A DNA stretch of 35,530 bases from a candidate division WOR-3 bacterium. Its GTDB lineage: Bacteria > Hydrothermota > Tepidihabitantia > SM23-42 > JAOAFX01. Each line of letters opens with the position of its first letter. Position 1 is the first letter of the stretch. The position numbers were made by a program, and so were the translations under genes. The stretch covers positions 1 to 35,530 of the forward strand of contig JBDRWD010000020.1 in NCBI GenBank assembly GCA_039802205.1, written 5' to 3'. A model generated the notes under the pieces. It saw nothing but the letters and a program-made list of their open reading frames with translations. It made no database searches and was not told the origin of the DNA. Positions 1 through 8,797 of the stretch are shown in pieces.

Positions 1-1515
1 AATCGCACCAAGCGAATTCAATGCCGATGCCTTTAAGAGAGGAAGTCGTTGGGGACAGATTTTTATAAGTCTTTTAAGCCCTTGGATTGCCTTCGCTAAA
101 TGGCCCTCATTGATGAGCACACCGGCATAGGTGTAGAGCAGTTCTGCAGTAATCTCCGCCGAGCTTCCTTTTATGCGCAATGCCCGCTTGAGAATCTCCC
201 GGGCATTTGTCGGGTCGCCCAGGCAGTTCAATGCGACGCCGTAGTGTTTTAAAATCAATGGATTACCTTTGAAGAATCTCTCCGGAATTTTCTTTAGTGC
301 CGAGAGCAGGGTGGAATATTTACCATGTTGTATTAATTGTGTGCCGAGAAACTCTATCATCCTCAGGGCAGCAGGATAATCACCGGCGAGAAGATAATAT
401 TTCAAGGATTCTTCCCCATTTCTTTTTTCATTATATAATCCAACTAACCGATATATCTCCCGCTTGCGTCTCTCATCCCGAAATTGACTTTTTAAAAATT
501 CCCGGAACAGGGAATGAAACCAATAACTGCCATTGGGGAGGGGCTGAATGAAGGCATTGCGCCGTGCGAGGTCTTCAAGAAGCACTGAGGCATCGATGCG
601 TCCGGTTATAACCCGACAGATTTCAGGATTCAAACAATCAAGGAGGGAACAGGTAATAAGAAATTGCTGGATTTCTGGTAATTCATTTTTAAATATTTCT
701 CGGGAGAAATATTCAAAAATATCCTGACTGATCTTTTGATAATCGGTGCGCAGGCGGTTTAAGAAAACCTGCGGTTCAAGTCCGGGATTGAGTTCGTAGG
801 CCTGGGCAATCAATCTTAAACAGGCAGGCCAGCCTTCTGAATATTCGTATAGCCATTCAATCTCCTGGGAGTTTAATTTCCAATTAAAAAGCGTGAGAAA
901 CAATGCCCCGATTTCTTCCCGGGAAAAACGGAAATGCTCGGGCGTTATTTCAAAGAATTCATCCTTTGATTTTAATTGGGCGAGAAAAGGAAAAGCAAGG
1001 CGGTGACGGGAAATAAGGACAATATGGAGTTTTGAAGGCATATTGTTCAAAAGATAGGATAGCACATTCTCGATCGCTGTCGTTTCTTCCAACGCATGAT
1101 AATCATCGAAGATAAACAATGTATCATGGTCAATATTTTGTATCATTTCATTCACGAAAGTTCCCAAGACGATATCAGCCATGGGGGGCGGCAAGTTAAA
1201 AAACTGGCGGAGTTGGGCAATATTATTGCCAAATCGAGGGTAGAGGTGCTGTATTCCTGCATTAAGATGATGCAGAAAAATTGCAGGGTCAGCATCCTCC
1301 CTTCTTAACTGGTAATAGACACAGGCGATTTTTGCTTCGTGCACGAATTGGGTAATCAATGTGGTCTTGCCGTATCCAGCTCCGGCCCAGAGGACGATAA
1401 GCTTTTTATGGCGGTTCTGAAATAAAAGATTGAGCAGGCGCTCGCGGTAAAGAAGCCGGGAATATATCTTAGGCATTTGGAGTTTACTCAAAAGAATAAA
1501 TTCGCTTTTTTCCAC
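1..1515 (-). CDS. MalT/LAL-type STAND ATPase regulator, 3' end outside window
   Basis: The frame is open from a GTG at 1515 to the window edge, about 505 codons, so the C-terminus is missing. It has a Walker A motif GAGYGKTT (residues 45-52) and a Walker B-like LFIFDDYH (133-140), followed by a helical region and TPR-like helices. This is the layout of large ATP-binding regulators of the MalT/LuxR (LAL) or SARP-related type, which couple ligand sensing to transcription. The DNA-binding domain that would decide the subfamily would lie beyond position 1. The GTG start is chosen because a TTGAAA-N16-TATACT promoter ends only six bases before it, which implies a leaderless mRNA, and a TGA lies in frame upstream. 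An ATG at 1476 is the alternative. Its target genes cannot be inferred. Confidence 0.75.
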   Translation of the reverse strand, partial: MEKSEFILLSKLQMPKIYSRLLYRERLLNLLFQNRHKKLIVLWAGAGYGKTTLITQFVHEAKIACVYYQLRREDADPAIFLHHLNAGIQHLYPRFGNNIAQLRQFFNLPPPMADIVLGTFVNEMIQNIDHDTLFIFDDYHALEETTAIENVLSYLLNNMPSKLHIVLISRHRLAFPFLAQLKSKDEFFEITPEHFRFSREEIGALFLTLFNWKLNSQEIEWLYEYSEGWPACLRLIAQAYELNPGLEPQVFLNRLRTDYQKISQDIFEYFSREIFKNELPEIQQFLITCSLLDCLNPEICRVITGRIDASVLLEDLARRNAFIQPLPNGSYWFHSLFREFLKSQFRDERRKREIYRLVGLYNEKRNGEESLKYYLLAGDYPAALRMIEFLGTQLIQHGKYSTLLSALKKIPERFFKGNPLILKHYGVALNCLGDPTNAREILKRALRIKGSSAEITAELLYTYAGVLINEGHLAKAIQGLKRLIKICPQRLPLLKASALNSLGAI

Positions 1516-1521
1516 AATATA

Positions 1522-1549
1522 AGTATAAACAATCCTGCTCAATTTTCAA
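1522..1549 (-). promoter_or_regulatory. Promoter of the LAL regulator gene
   Basis: Reading the minus strand, TTGAAA (1549-1544), 16 bases, then TATACT (1527-1522). Six bases separate the -10 box from the GTG at 1515, so transcription should begin at or next to the start codon. The promoter lies directly after the diguanylate cyclase stop at 1554. Confidence 0.6.
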
Positions 1550-1553
1550 GATT

Positions 1554-3491
1554 TTATCTAAAAAGCTGCTGATTCAAATCTCCTTTTTTGTGCTTCAATT
1601 TTTCTTCATACATCCGAGTATCGGCGATCTTTATTAAATCCTCAAGGGACTGCGAATCCTCGGGGGTGTAGTATGCGTAACCAATGCTCAGTGATATTGA
1701 CGGACCGGATTTTGTGTGGTTATACTCTTTAATATTCTTATTTAATCGCTCAAGCATCACATTGATACTTTCAGGTGTGGATTCAGGTGCAAGTATGATA
1801 AACTCATCTCCGCCCACCCGGGCAATGAGATCGGACTTACGAAAACTTCTTTTTAATACCTGCGCCGTCTCCTTTAAGGCAATATCTCCGGTCGCATGCC
1901 CGAAACGATCGTTGATCTGTTTCATATTGTTTACATCACAGTAAAATAAGTAAAAGCCTTTTCGGCTCTTTTGGGAAAGATCAATCTGATGTTGGGCTAA
2001 GGCATTAAACCCCCGGCGATTGAGAAGTCCAGTGAGTTCATCGGTCATGGACTCTGCAGTCAGTCTCTCTTCTATCTTTTTGCGCGCGGTGATATCAATG
2101 AGATAACACCGGGTCCCTACAATCTGTCCGTGTTTGCGTAAAACCTCGACACTGACTTCCAGATAGATAATACTTCCATCTTTATGGAGCCCTTTTATTT
2201 CATAAACGCGTGGGGCATCTTCACCCCGGATGCGCTGGTAGTGATAGGTCCGCACAAGTTTTAAATCCTCAGGATGGATGTAATCCTCCAGTTTTAATCT
2301 GGTAAATTCCTCAGGGGTGTATCCAAATAAACTGGCCATTTTTTCATTAAAATAAATGACATTGCCATCGACATCATCAATAATTATCCCGACTTCAGCA
2401 CTCTCCACCAGTTCCCGATATCGCTTTTCATTCTCGGCAAGCTCCTCTTTCTGCCGTTCAATAGTGGCAAGCATCTGGTTGATAGCTTCGGTAAGGAGAT
2501 TAAATTCGCGGCTGGAGGAATCCACCCAGATTTTTCCCTTAATATTTTTTAAGTCCATTCCGATCAGCTGGGTAGCAATATCAACAATTGGCTTGATGAT
2601 TGAGTTATCCAGGAGCACTATAATGATAAAAAAGATAATGAGGCTGGAAATCAAAATAGCGGCGATGATATAGAAGACAGTGTATCGTCCCTGACGCAAG
2701 ATTTCATTGATTTCCCAAAGATTCACCACATTCATTCTTTCATTTATTACATCATAAAATTTTTGTTGGGCAGCAATTTTATCTTCCTCCTCCCAGATCA
2801 GGTGCGTTTTCTTGTCCAGATGAGATTCTAAGATACAGATCTGGGCATCATCTGCCTGTTTAATTTCAATCGTCATCCCAATCAAATCCATTAATGGTTT
2901 TAAATCCAGTCTCCGCACCATCAAAAGCCAGCCCCGGTATGGCCCCTTATGTTGACTGGTCAGAATCGATTCGGCGGAGACTAAATAAGGCTCATCATTG
3001 ATCAATGACAAAGCTCCGGAAATCAAATTTTTTCTCAGTTCTGCGTTAGTAATAACTGGAGCTATTTTTTGGAGGAATTGACTATCTGGGTTCATTACCC
3101 TCTGGGTTGCTGGGTCATACGAAGCGGCATAAAAAAGATTTCCTTTCTGGTCAAAGTAAGCGAGCAAATGAAGGTCAAGGGTCGCAAAAGAAGATGGGTT
3201 AATATTGTTTGTGATATATTGGGGATTTTCACCCTGCACAAACTGGTAGGTCTCATCCCAGGCACCCCAATCGGCATTGAGCTCTACAAGGCGCTCTATC
3301 TCGGCCTGGATTAGTTTATAAACCATCTCCATCTTATCCCGGATTTGTGCCCGAGCAAGGCGCCGGAATTGGTGTTGCAAAATGGTCAATGCAAAGAAAC
3401 CAGCGGTGAGGATCAGCAGCAGTGCCGCGCTACCCAGACTATGAAAAACCATGGATTTCAAGGACAACACATTCTTTCTCATGAGCTTCAT
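1554..3491 (-). CDS. Membrane diguanylate cyclase, CHASE4-HAMP-PAS-GGDEF
   Basis: Predicted to make cyclic di-GMP from two GTP in response to an extracytoplasmic signal. An N-terminal membrane helix (about residues 13-37) is followed by a CHASE4-like sensor with the typical DWGAWDETYQF segment, a second helix (about 270-295), a HAMP-like linker, a PAS domain (about 365-475) and a GGDEF domain to the C-terminus. The active-site motif is intact (RVGGDEF, near 560), and an RxxD sequence (RKSD) sits five residues before it, as in a product-inhibition I-site. ATG at 3491 is preferred to the in-frame TTG at 3494. A weak TATAGG box lies seven bases before this ATG but has no good -35. The gene stands alone after the MFS gene. 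No phosphodiesterase (EAL or HD-GYP) partner is in the window. Confidence 0.9.
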   Translation of the reverse strand: MKLMRKNVLSLKSMVFHSLGSAALLLILTAGFFALTILQHQFRRLARAQIRDKMEMVYKLIQAEIERLVELNADWGAWDETYQFVQGENPQYITNNINPSSFATLDLHLLAYFDQKGNLFYAASYDPATQRVMNPDSQFLQKIAPVITNAELRKNLISGALSLINDEPYLVSAESILTSQHKGPYRGWLLMVRRLDLKPLMDLIGMTIEIKQADDAQICILESHLDKKTHLIWEEEDKIAAQQKFYDVINERMNVVNLWEINEILRQGRYTVFYIIAAILISSLIIFFIIIVLLDNSIIKPIVDIATQLIGMDLKNIKGKIWVDSSSREFNLLTEAINQMLATIERQKEELAENEKRYRELVESAEVGIIIDDVDGNVIYFNEKMASLFGYTPEEFTRLKLEDYIHPEDLKLVRTYHYQRIRGEDAPRVYEIKGLHKDGSIIYLEVSVEVLRKHGQIVGTRCYLIDITARKKIEERLTAESMTDELTGLLNRRGFNALAQHQIDLSQKSRKGFYLFYCDVNNMKQINDRFGHATGDIALKETAQVLKRSFRKSDLIARVGGDEFIILAPESTPESINVMLERLNKNIKEYNHTKSGPSISLSIGYAYYTPEDSQSLEDLIKIADTRMYEEKLKHKKGDLNQQLFR

Positions 3492-3597
3492 CAATTATCC
3501 TATATGCAAAATCCGTGCCCGTTAAACTCCCCAAAAATTGAGCATTTTTTAGTGTTAACTGCCAATAGACTTGACAGATGTGAAAAAGATGAACGAT

Positions 3598-4659
3598 TCA
3601 GGAACAGTTCGTCAGCTGGTATTTTATAAAAAAGGCCAAACCGCAGAGTATTGCCGAAATAAATAAGAGTGGTCTGATGCCGTGCAGGAGAACGATCCCT
3701 CCGAATAACGGTCCAATTATTCCGGAAAGACCGATGATAGAGCTTAAAAACCCAGATGCGGTCGCCTGTTCCAGATTATTCCTAAGTAAATATTTGATAG
3801 CACCCAAATAGAGTGTGGCCCAGGAAAGTCCCAGAAGAGTTTGGAAGAATATCAACCACCGCCAATCAGGAGTAATCCCGTAGCCGAGGAAGGTTACTCC
3901 CGAGCAGATGAGGCCGGTGCGCATCAACCTCTCTGAATCCTGTTTTTCTAAAAGAATCATGAAGATAAACTGGGATAGGGGATTGAGCGCATACAATAAA
4001 CCGATATGGAATTTATCAGCCCCAAGTTCGGCAAGGTAGATTGGAAATATTGCCCAGATTGCTTGGGCTGCGCTATGACGGATGAAGAACGGTAGGTAAA
4101 CACCGAGATTCTTTTTAATTATGTGATAAGGAAACAGGGGCACAGAAATTCTTTCGCTCCTCTCTCTGATAAAAAAACTTAGCAAAAAACCCAAAAGACA
4201 GAAACCCGAGGCCGTAGTAAAAATCAAAAAGTTATGTTTGAGCACGCCCGGCAAAAAATTACCTACTGTATAACCAAGGGACCCAAATCCGGAAAACCAA
4301 CCCAGAGAACTTCCCTGAGCAAGGGCAACCATTGCCCCGGGAATCATTGCGATGCTCAGCCCAGCCAGTGCCCGGAATAAAAAGACGGTCTGAAGATTGG
4401 ATATAAAATTGTGAAGAAAAAGAACAATGCCCGAGATGAGAAATCCCCATCTCACGATCTCCTTTCTTCCATACATATCACCGAGCCGACCAAAGAAAAA
4501 AGAAGAAAAGAAAAGTGTCCCATTGTATAACACCAAGACCAGGGATATCAAAAAGAGATTATCAGTATAATCCCGGGCAATCAGGGGTATAAAGATGGAG
4601 GCAGTGATCCAGGCTGCTGAATAAAAGAAATTGAGGAGATTGAAGGTATTCAGGTTCAA
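3598..4659 (-). CDS. Major facilitator superfamily transporter
   Basis: A polytopic inner-membrane protein of about 353 residues with roughly eleven or twelve hydrophobic segments. The loop motif GRLGDMYGRKE after the second segment is the classic MFS motif A. The substrate is unknown; as the last gene of the pyr cluster it could export or import a nucleobase or an unrelated small molecule. The start is unclear. An ATG at 4707 would overlap pyrE by 52 bases and has no good ribosome site. A GGAGG inside the last codons of pyrE precedes a TTG at 4659, which overlaps the pyrE stop as TTGA but at very short spacing, and a CTG at 4653 at nine-base spacing. Coupling to pyrE translation is likely in either case. 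Confidence 0.8.
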   Translation of the reverse strand: MNLNTFNLLNFFYSAAWITASIFIPLIARDYTDNLFLISLVLVLYNGTLFFSSFFFGRLGDMYGRKEIVRWGFLISGIVLFLHNFISNLQTVFLFRALAGLSIAMIPGAMVALAQGSSLGWFSGFGSLGYTVGNFLPGVLKHNFLIFTTASGFCLLGFLLSFFIRERSERISVPLFPYHIIKKNLGVYLPFFIRHSAAQAIWAIFPIYLAELGADKFHIGLLYALNPLSQFIFMILLEKQDSERLMRTGLICSGVTFLGYGITPDWRWLIFFQTLLGLSWATLYLGAIKYLLRNNLEQATASGFLSSIIGLSGIIGPLFGGIVLLHGIRPLLFISAILCGLAFFIKYQLTNCS

Positions 4660-5204
4660 ACACCTCCGGGTTTGTGTAGGGGAATGTGGGCTTTGCACAG
4701 CGGACATTCTGCAGGATTGAAATTCTCCACTTCTTTTTTATAAAGTGCCTCGTAGCTAAAAGGTAGCGGCGCGCTACTCCGGTCAATCAATACCACAATC
4801 CCGGCGATTCGGGCATTCTTCTCTTTTACCGCGGTGATGGTCTCACCCAGCGATTTGCCGGTGGTAAGAACATCATCCACAATCAGGACATTTTTCTGGG
4901 CTATATTAAAACCCCTTCCCACTACCCTTTTTCCCTCGCGCTCTTCGGCAAATCCAGCATTGCATTGTAACTGGCGGGCGGTTTCAAAGGCAATGATGAT
5001 ACCCCCGGTCGTAGGTCCGATGACCCATTCGATATTTTTGCCTTTATACCGTTCGGCGATCATTGCACACAGCTGGCTGGTGGCTTGGGGATTTTCCAGA
5101 ATCCGGAATTTTTCAAAATAATATTGGCTGTGCAAACCCGAGTTTAATACAAAATGGCCTTCCACGAGCACCTGATATTTTTTTAAAATCTCTTCAACCT
5201 GCAT
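4656..5204 (-). CDS. pyrE: Orotate phosphoribosyltransferase
   Basis: Transfers phosphoribose from PRPP to orotate to give OMP, the fifth step of UMP synthesis, in the cytoplasm. The PRPP-binding loop is clear (VLIVDDVLTTGKS, residues 106-118). At 182 residues it has the length of the short bacterial/archaeal type. The C-terminal CPLCKAHIPLHKPG tail resembles that of Thermus-like PyrE proteins and may bind a metal. The ATG at 5204 overlaps the end of pyrF by 11 bases, and the stop overlaps the start region of the MFS gene. It belongs to the pyrK-pyrD-pyrF-pyrE run. Confidence 0.95.
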   Translation of the reverse strand: MQVEEILKKYQVLVEGHFVLNSGLHSQYYFEKFRILENPQATSQLCAMIAERYKGKNIEWVIGPTTGGIIIAFETARQLQCNAGFAEEREGKRVVGRGFNIAQKNVLIVDDVLTTGKSLGETITAVKEKNARIAGIVVLIDRSSAPLPFSYEALYKKEVENFNPAECPLCKAHIPLHKPGGV

Positions 5205-5913
5205 CTTCCATCTCCTTGATTATCTGTTTTGCTGCCCGGACCGGATCCGTGGCCGCGATAATCGGCCGGCCAACAACGATATAATCAGCACCGGCGCGGA
5301 TTGCTTGACCCGCGGTCATGGTCCGTACTTGGTCATCGACCATCTCGTTCGGAGACCGAATCCCAGGCGTGATGACCAGAAAATCCTTACCGCAATTTTC
5401 TTTTATCCTTGATATCTCCTGGGGCGAGGCAACAACTCCATCCAGACCCGCACTCTGGGCAAGACGGGCAAGGAAGATAACCTGCTCTTCAATCGTTCTT
5501 TTTACCTCGCCGAATAAATCCTTAAAATATGCCTCATCGATGCTGGTCAAGACCGTTATCCCTAAAAGTTTGGGGCGGGGAATTTTTTTGATATCCGAGA
5601 CGATCGAAACCGCCTTTACCGCCTCTTCCATCATCCCGAATCCGCCGCTGGTATGCATGGTCAACATATCCACTCCCAGTTCCATCGCCCCTTCGCAGGC
5701 CCGGGCAACGGTATTGGGAATATCGTGATACTTTAAATCGAGCATTACCTTCAAACGCCGGCTTTTTAAAAACCGGACCAGTTCCGGACCAAAGCAGGTA
5801 AAAGGGATCGCCCCGACCTTGAAATATTCAACCAATCCCTGTAATTTATCAACGAGCAGTTTGATTTTGTTCAGATCATTGGAATCCAATGCCACAATCA
5901 ACCTTTCCTTCAT
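5194..5913 (-). CDS. pyrF: Orotidine 5'-phosphate decarboxylase
   Basis: Decarboxylates OMP to UMP, the last step of the pathway. The catalytic residues of the family are visible: D10 (VALDSND), K33 (YFKVG), and D59-x-K61-x-x-D64 in DLKYHDIPNTV. TPGIR and VVGRPI near the C-terminus form the phosphate-binding end of the barrel. At 239 residues it has the normal length for group I enzymes. The gene lies 15 bases after pyrD and overlaps pyrE, so the two final enzymes are translated together. Confidence 0.96.
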   Translation of the reverse strand: MKERLIVALDSNDLNKIKLLVDKLQGLVEYFKVGAIPFTCFGPELVRFLKSRRLKVMLDLKYHDIPNTVARACEGAMELGVDMLTMHTSGGFGMMEEAVKAVSIVSDIKKIPRPKLLGITVLTSIDEAYFKDLFGEVKRTIEEQVIFLARLAQSAGLDGVVASPQEISRIKENCGKDFLVITPGIRSPNEMVDDQVRTMTAGQAIRAGADYIVVGRPIIAATDPVRAAKQIIKEMEDAG

Positions 5914-5928
5914 AAATCCCCCTTTAAA

Positions 5929-6768
5929 TCAAACACTCTTATTTTGCAACAAAACTTCAAGTTCTTTAATAATCTGCAAGGGCGCATAGGGGTCGCGTAA
6001 TAGTGCGGTGCCCACTGCCACAGCCGAGGCCCCGGCAAGTAAGAACTCATAAGCATCCCGGCCGGTCATGATCCCACCCATTCCAATGAGCGGAACCTTT
6101 AAATCTTTCAGGCGATGGAGACAGTACAATGCGAAAGGTTTGATCGCAGGTCCAGAGAGACCTCCGGTGATTATCGGTTTTTTTCTCTTGATGTCAAATG
6201 CCATGCCAAATATGGTATTGATTAACGAAAGGCCATCGGCACCCGCATCCACACAGGCTTTACCGATTTTCAGTGGGTCACAGAAGTTGGCAGTGAGTTT
6301 AACGATTATTGGCCGGCGGGTCCGTTTGCGCACCATCCGGACGATCTTACCTACCATCTTGGGATCCTGTCCGAATAATACCCCTCCTTCCTTGACATTC
6401 GGGCATGAGACATTCAACTCAAAACCGGTCACACCCTCGCCAATCTCTTCCACAATCTGGGCATACTCATCAATAGTAAATCCAGCCACATTCACAAATA
6501 TTCGGTTGTTTAACTTTTTCAAACGGGGGAGGATGGAATTACAGAATTCTTTTACGCCTGGATTTTCCAGTCCCACCGAATTGATAATGCCTGCGGGTGT
6601 CTCGTAAATCCGAGGTGGGGGATTACCGACGCGGGGTTTCAGGGTGATCCCTTTGGTGAATATTGCTCCCACCCCACGGGTGACGCTCTTGTATTTCAAA
6701 CCAAAGCCAAAAACGCCCGAGGCAATAAAGACCGGATTTTTAAACTTAATATCAAATATCTCCACCAT
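5929..6768 (-). CDS. pyrD: Dihydroorotate dehydrogenase, class 1B catalytic subunit
   Basis: Oxidises dihydroorotate to orotate with FMN. The motif NVSCPN carries the catalytic cysteine (C122), which marks class 1 enzymes, and GMGGIMTG and VGTALL form the phosphate-binding part of the barrel. Adjacent pyrK makes it class 1B, passing electrons through an FAD and a [2Fe-2S] cluster to NAD+. ATG at 6768 (MVEIFDIKF) has an AAGGGGA ribosome site at suitable spacing and is preferred to an in-frame TTG at 6777; it overlaps the end of pyrK by 17 bases. The protein is 279 residues. Confidence 0.95.
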   Translation of the reverse strand: MVEIFDIKFKNPVFIASGVFGFGLKYKSVTRGVGAIFTKGITLKPRVGNPPPRIYETPAGIINSVGLENPGVKEFCNSILPRLKKLNNRIFVNVAGFTIDEYAQIVEEIGEGVTGFELNVSCPNVKEGGVLFGQDPKMVGKIVRMVRKRTRRPIIVKLTANFCDPLKIGKACVDAGADGLSLINTIFGMAFDIKRKKPIITGGLSGPAIKPFALYCLHRLKDLKVPLIGMGGIMTGRDAYEFLLAGASAVAVGTALLRDPYAPLQIIKELEVLLQNKSV

Positions 6769-7507
6769 CAAACTCAATCCCCTTCAGTTCAAATACCGGT
6801 CCATCCTCACAGATTCTTTGGTATCGGCCATAATACTTTATTGCACAGCCCAGACATAGGCCACAGCCGCAACCCAAAAAATCCTCACAGAAGGCATAAA
6901 TCGGAAATCCCAAATTTAACTTCTGCAATTCCTTAAGCATTGCCTTAGGTCCGCAGGCATATCCTATTTCATACACTGTTAGATTAAGCTCCGACAGCAC
7001 CGATAGTGCTGTCCCGCTTTTTTTGCCCCCGGTTTCGGTGATGAATATTACATTAGAAGTTAATTTTTCGATTTCATCCTTTAACACAAGTGCTGAGGGA
7101 TTTCGGGCACCATAGACAAAGGTAAAATCAATCCATGCACGCTTTAACCTTTTCGCCAAAAAGAACAACGGTGCTACTCCGATGCCCCCGGCAATGAGCA
7201 GACTATTTTTATTCTCTATCTTTAAACGCCGTCCCAAAGGACCGTAGACGATAAGTTCTTCTCCAACTTTCTTTTTGCTCAGCAGTTCTGTTCCTTTGCC
7301 CACCACTTTTATCACCATCGATACCCGTGTTTTTTCATAGTCCGCAATGCTGATGGGACGATTCAAAAGCGGATCAAAGGTCTCGTTTATGCGCACCTGA
7401 AAAAACTGTCCAGGTGTTGGATGCAATCCCGGGAGATTAAACTCCAAAGAAAAAATATCCGCGCTCAACCATTCTTTTTTTAAAATTTTAACCGTGTGCT
7501 TGATCAT
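6752..7507 (-). CDS. pyrK: Dihydroorotate dehydrogenase electron-transfer subunit
   Basis: An iron-sulfur flavoprotein of the ferredoxin reductase superfamily that carries electrons from PyrD to NAD+. RPISI is the FAD-binding motif and GGIGVAPL the nucleotide-binding loop. A C-terminal cluster with cysteines near 213, 218, 221 and 233 (spacing x4, x2, x11) matches the PyrK [2Fe-2S] site. The start shares one base with the stop of the TPR lipoprotein (TAATG), and the end overlaps pyrD. The length of 251 residues is typical. Confidence 0.94.
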   Translation of the reverse strand: MIKHTVKILKKEWLSADIFSLEFNLPGLHPTPGQFFQVRINETFDPLLNRPISIADYEKTRVSMVIKVVGKGTELLSKKKVGEELIVYGPLGRRLKIENKNSLLIAGGIGVAPLFFLAKRLKRAWIDFTFVYGARNPSALVLKDEIEKLTSNVIFITETGGKKSGTALSVLSELNLTVYEIGYACGPKAMLKELQKLNLGFPIYAFCEDFLGCGCGLCLGCAIKYYGRYQRICEDGPVFELKGIEFDGGDI

Positions 7508-8775
7508 TATTTATTCAATAGATTTTGCACCGCCCTGGCATATTCGGTCTCGGGGTAACGTTTTAAAAGTTCGTCCCCAAGCATCTGTGCCTGCTGGGCG
7601 TCTTTGAGCATCATTTTGGTGATCCAGAAATGGGCATAAAGGGCTTTGGGTGCCCATTGACTCTTCGGGTATTTCCTGTAAACATTCTCATAGTACAACA
7701 GTGCCTTGGGGATATCTTTTACCTCTACAAAATACAATTCAGCCAAGGCAAACTGCGCCTTATCAAGATCTGTAGTCTGATTCCTTAATTCTCTTATCTT
7801 TTTTAAAATCTCCGATTTCTTCTTAGCGTTATTAAACAGTTCTCCGGTTGCTTTGGGAAGAAGTGAATCATAATAAGCAATTGCCAATTCCAGGCTATCT
7901 TCTTTTTCTGCAAGTTCTGCTAAGGCTGAATAGGCTTTCGCCACGTACTCGGATTGGGGTAGCTCTCGGACCTCCAAATACACCTGCTTTGCATTGGATA
8001 TCTCTCCAATCCGTTTATACAAATCTGCTAAGAGCAAACGGAATTCTGGATCAGTTTCGGCTTCCAGAAAATTTCTCAACTCTTCATACTGTCCCATTTC
8101 TAAGTAGATCCGGGCAATCTTCAATTTTATCAACCTTCTTTGTTCTGGTGTCGGCTCAATATTCTCCATCTCCCGAAAAGTCTTTAATGCCGATTCGTAT
8201 TCTTTGAGCTGGTATTCACATTCCCCCAGTATATTCAGAATCATCAGGCGTTCCCGGCGCACCATCTTTTCCTCTTTCAATTTCCGTGCGACATTGATTA
8301 AATCCCGGTAATTTCCATCGCGATAATAGGCATAACAGAGCATCACCGCTGCTTTCTTACGATAACTTTTGTAATTTCCTGCTTCTTTCAAAGCGATGAT
8401 GGCCTTGCTCAACTCTTCTTTTTTATAATAGGAAAGTCCGATGTAGTACATAGCATCGTCATAAAATTTAGAACGGGGGAAATTGTTCGTGAGAAACTCC
8501 AGCTTTTCCAATGCCCGGTTATAATCGCCTTTGAAATAGTAGGCAACGCCCATCATAAAAAGGGCATCATCTACATACTGGGATTCGGGATATTTCACAA
8601 TCACCGCCGCACACTTCTCAATCGCCTTATCAAAAGGCTCAATATCATATTTCAGCGTATCATCCTTGACGACCTTCATCCCCTGCTGGAAATAGTTCTG
8701 GGCATTGTAGAAGGTATTAAAATAGGCACAACCGATGAACAGGAAAAGAATGAATACTACTGATTTTTTCTCCAT
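7507..8775 (-). CDS. TPR-repeat lipoprotein
   Basis: Begins with a lipoprotein signal (hydrophobic FILFLFIGC with the lipidated cysteine at residue 16), followed by CAYFNTFYNAQNYF and then at least eight tetratricopeptide-like helical pairs to the end (422 residues). The repeats near residues 57-130 (YPESQYVDDALFMMG, FPRSKFYDDAMYYIG) resemble the BamD/YbgF outer-membrane assembly type. It probably acts as a periplasmic scaffold anchored in the outer membrane; its partners are unknown. It sits between tldD and pyrK, 22 bases after tldD, and shares one base with pyrK. A link with pyrimidine synthesis is not obvious, so co-transcription may be incidental. Confidence 0.85.
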   Translation of the reverse strand: MEKKSVVFILFLFIGCAYFNTFYNAQNYFQQGMKVVKDDTLKYDIEPFDKAIEKCAAVIVKYPESQYVDDALFMMGVAYYFKGDYNRALEKLEFLTNNFPRSKFYDDAMYYIGLSYYKKEELSKAIIALKEAGNYKSYRKKAAVMLCYAYYRDGNYRDLINVARKLKEEKMVRRERLMILNILGECEYQLKEYESALKTFREMENIEPTPEQRRLIKLKIARIYLEMGQYEELRNFLEAETDPEFRLLLADLYKRIGEISNAKQVYLEVRELPQSEYVAKAYSALAELAEKEDSLELAIAYYDSLLPKATGELFNNAKKKSEILKKIRELRNQTTDLDKAQFALAELYFVEVKDIPKALLYYENVYRKYPKSQWAPKALYAHFWITKMMLKDAQQAQMLGDELLKRYPETEYARAVQNLLNK

Positions 8776-8797
8776 TCTGAGATTCGATCAGGAAAAA

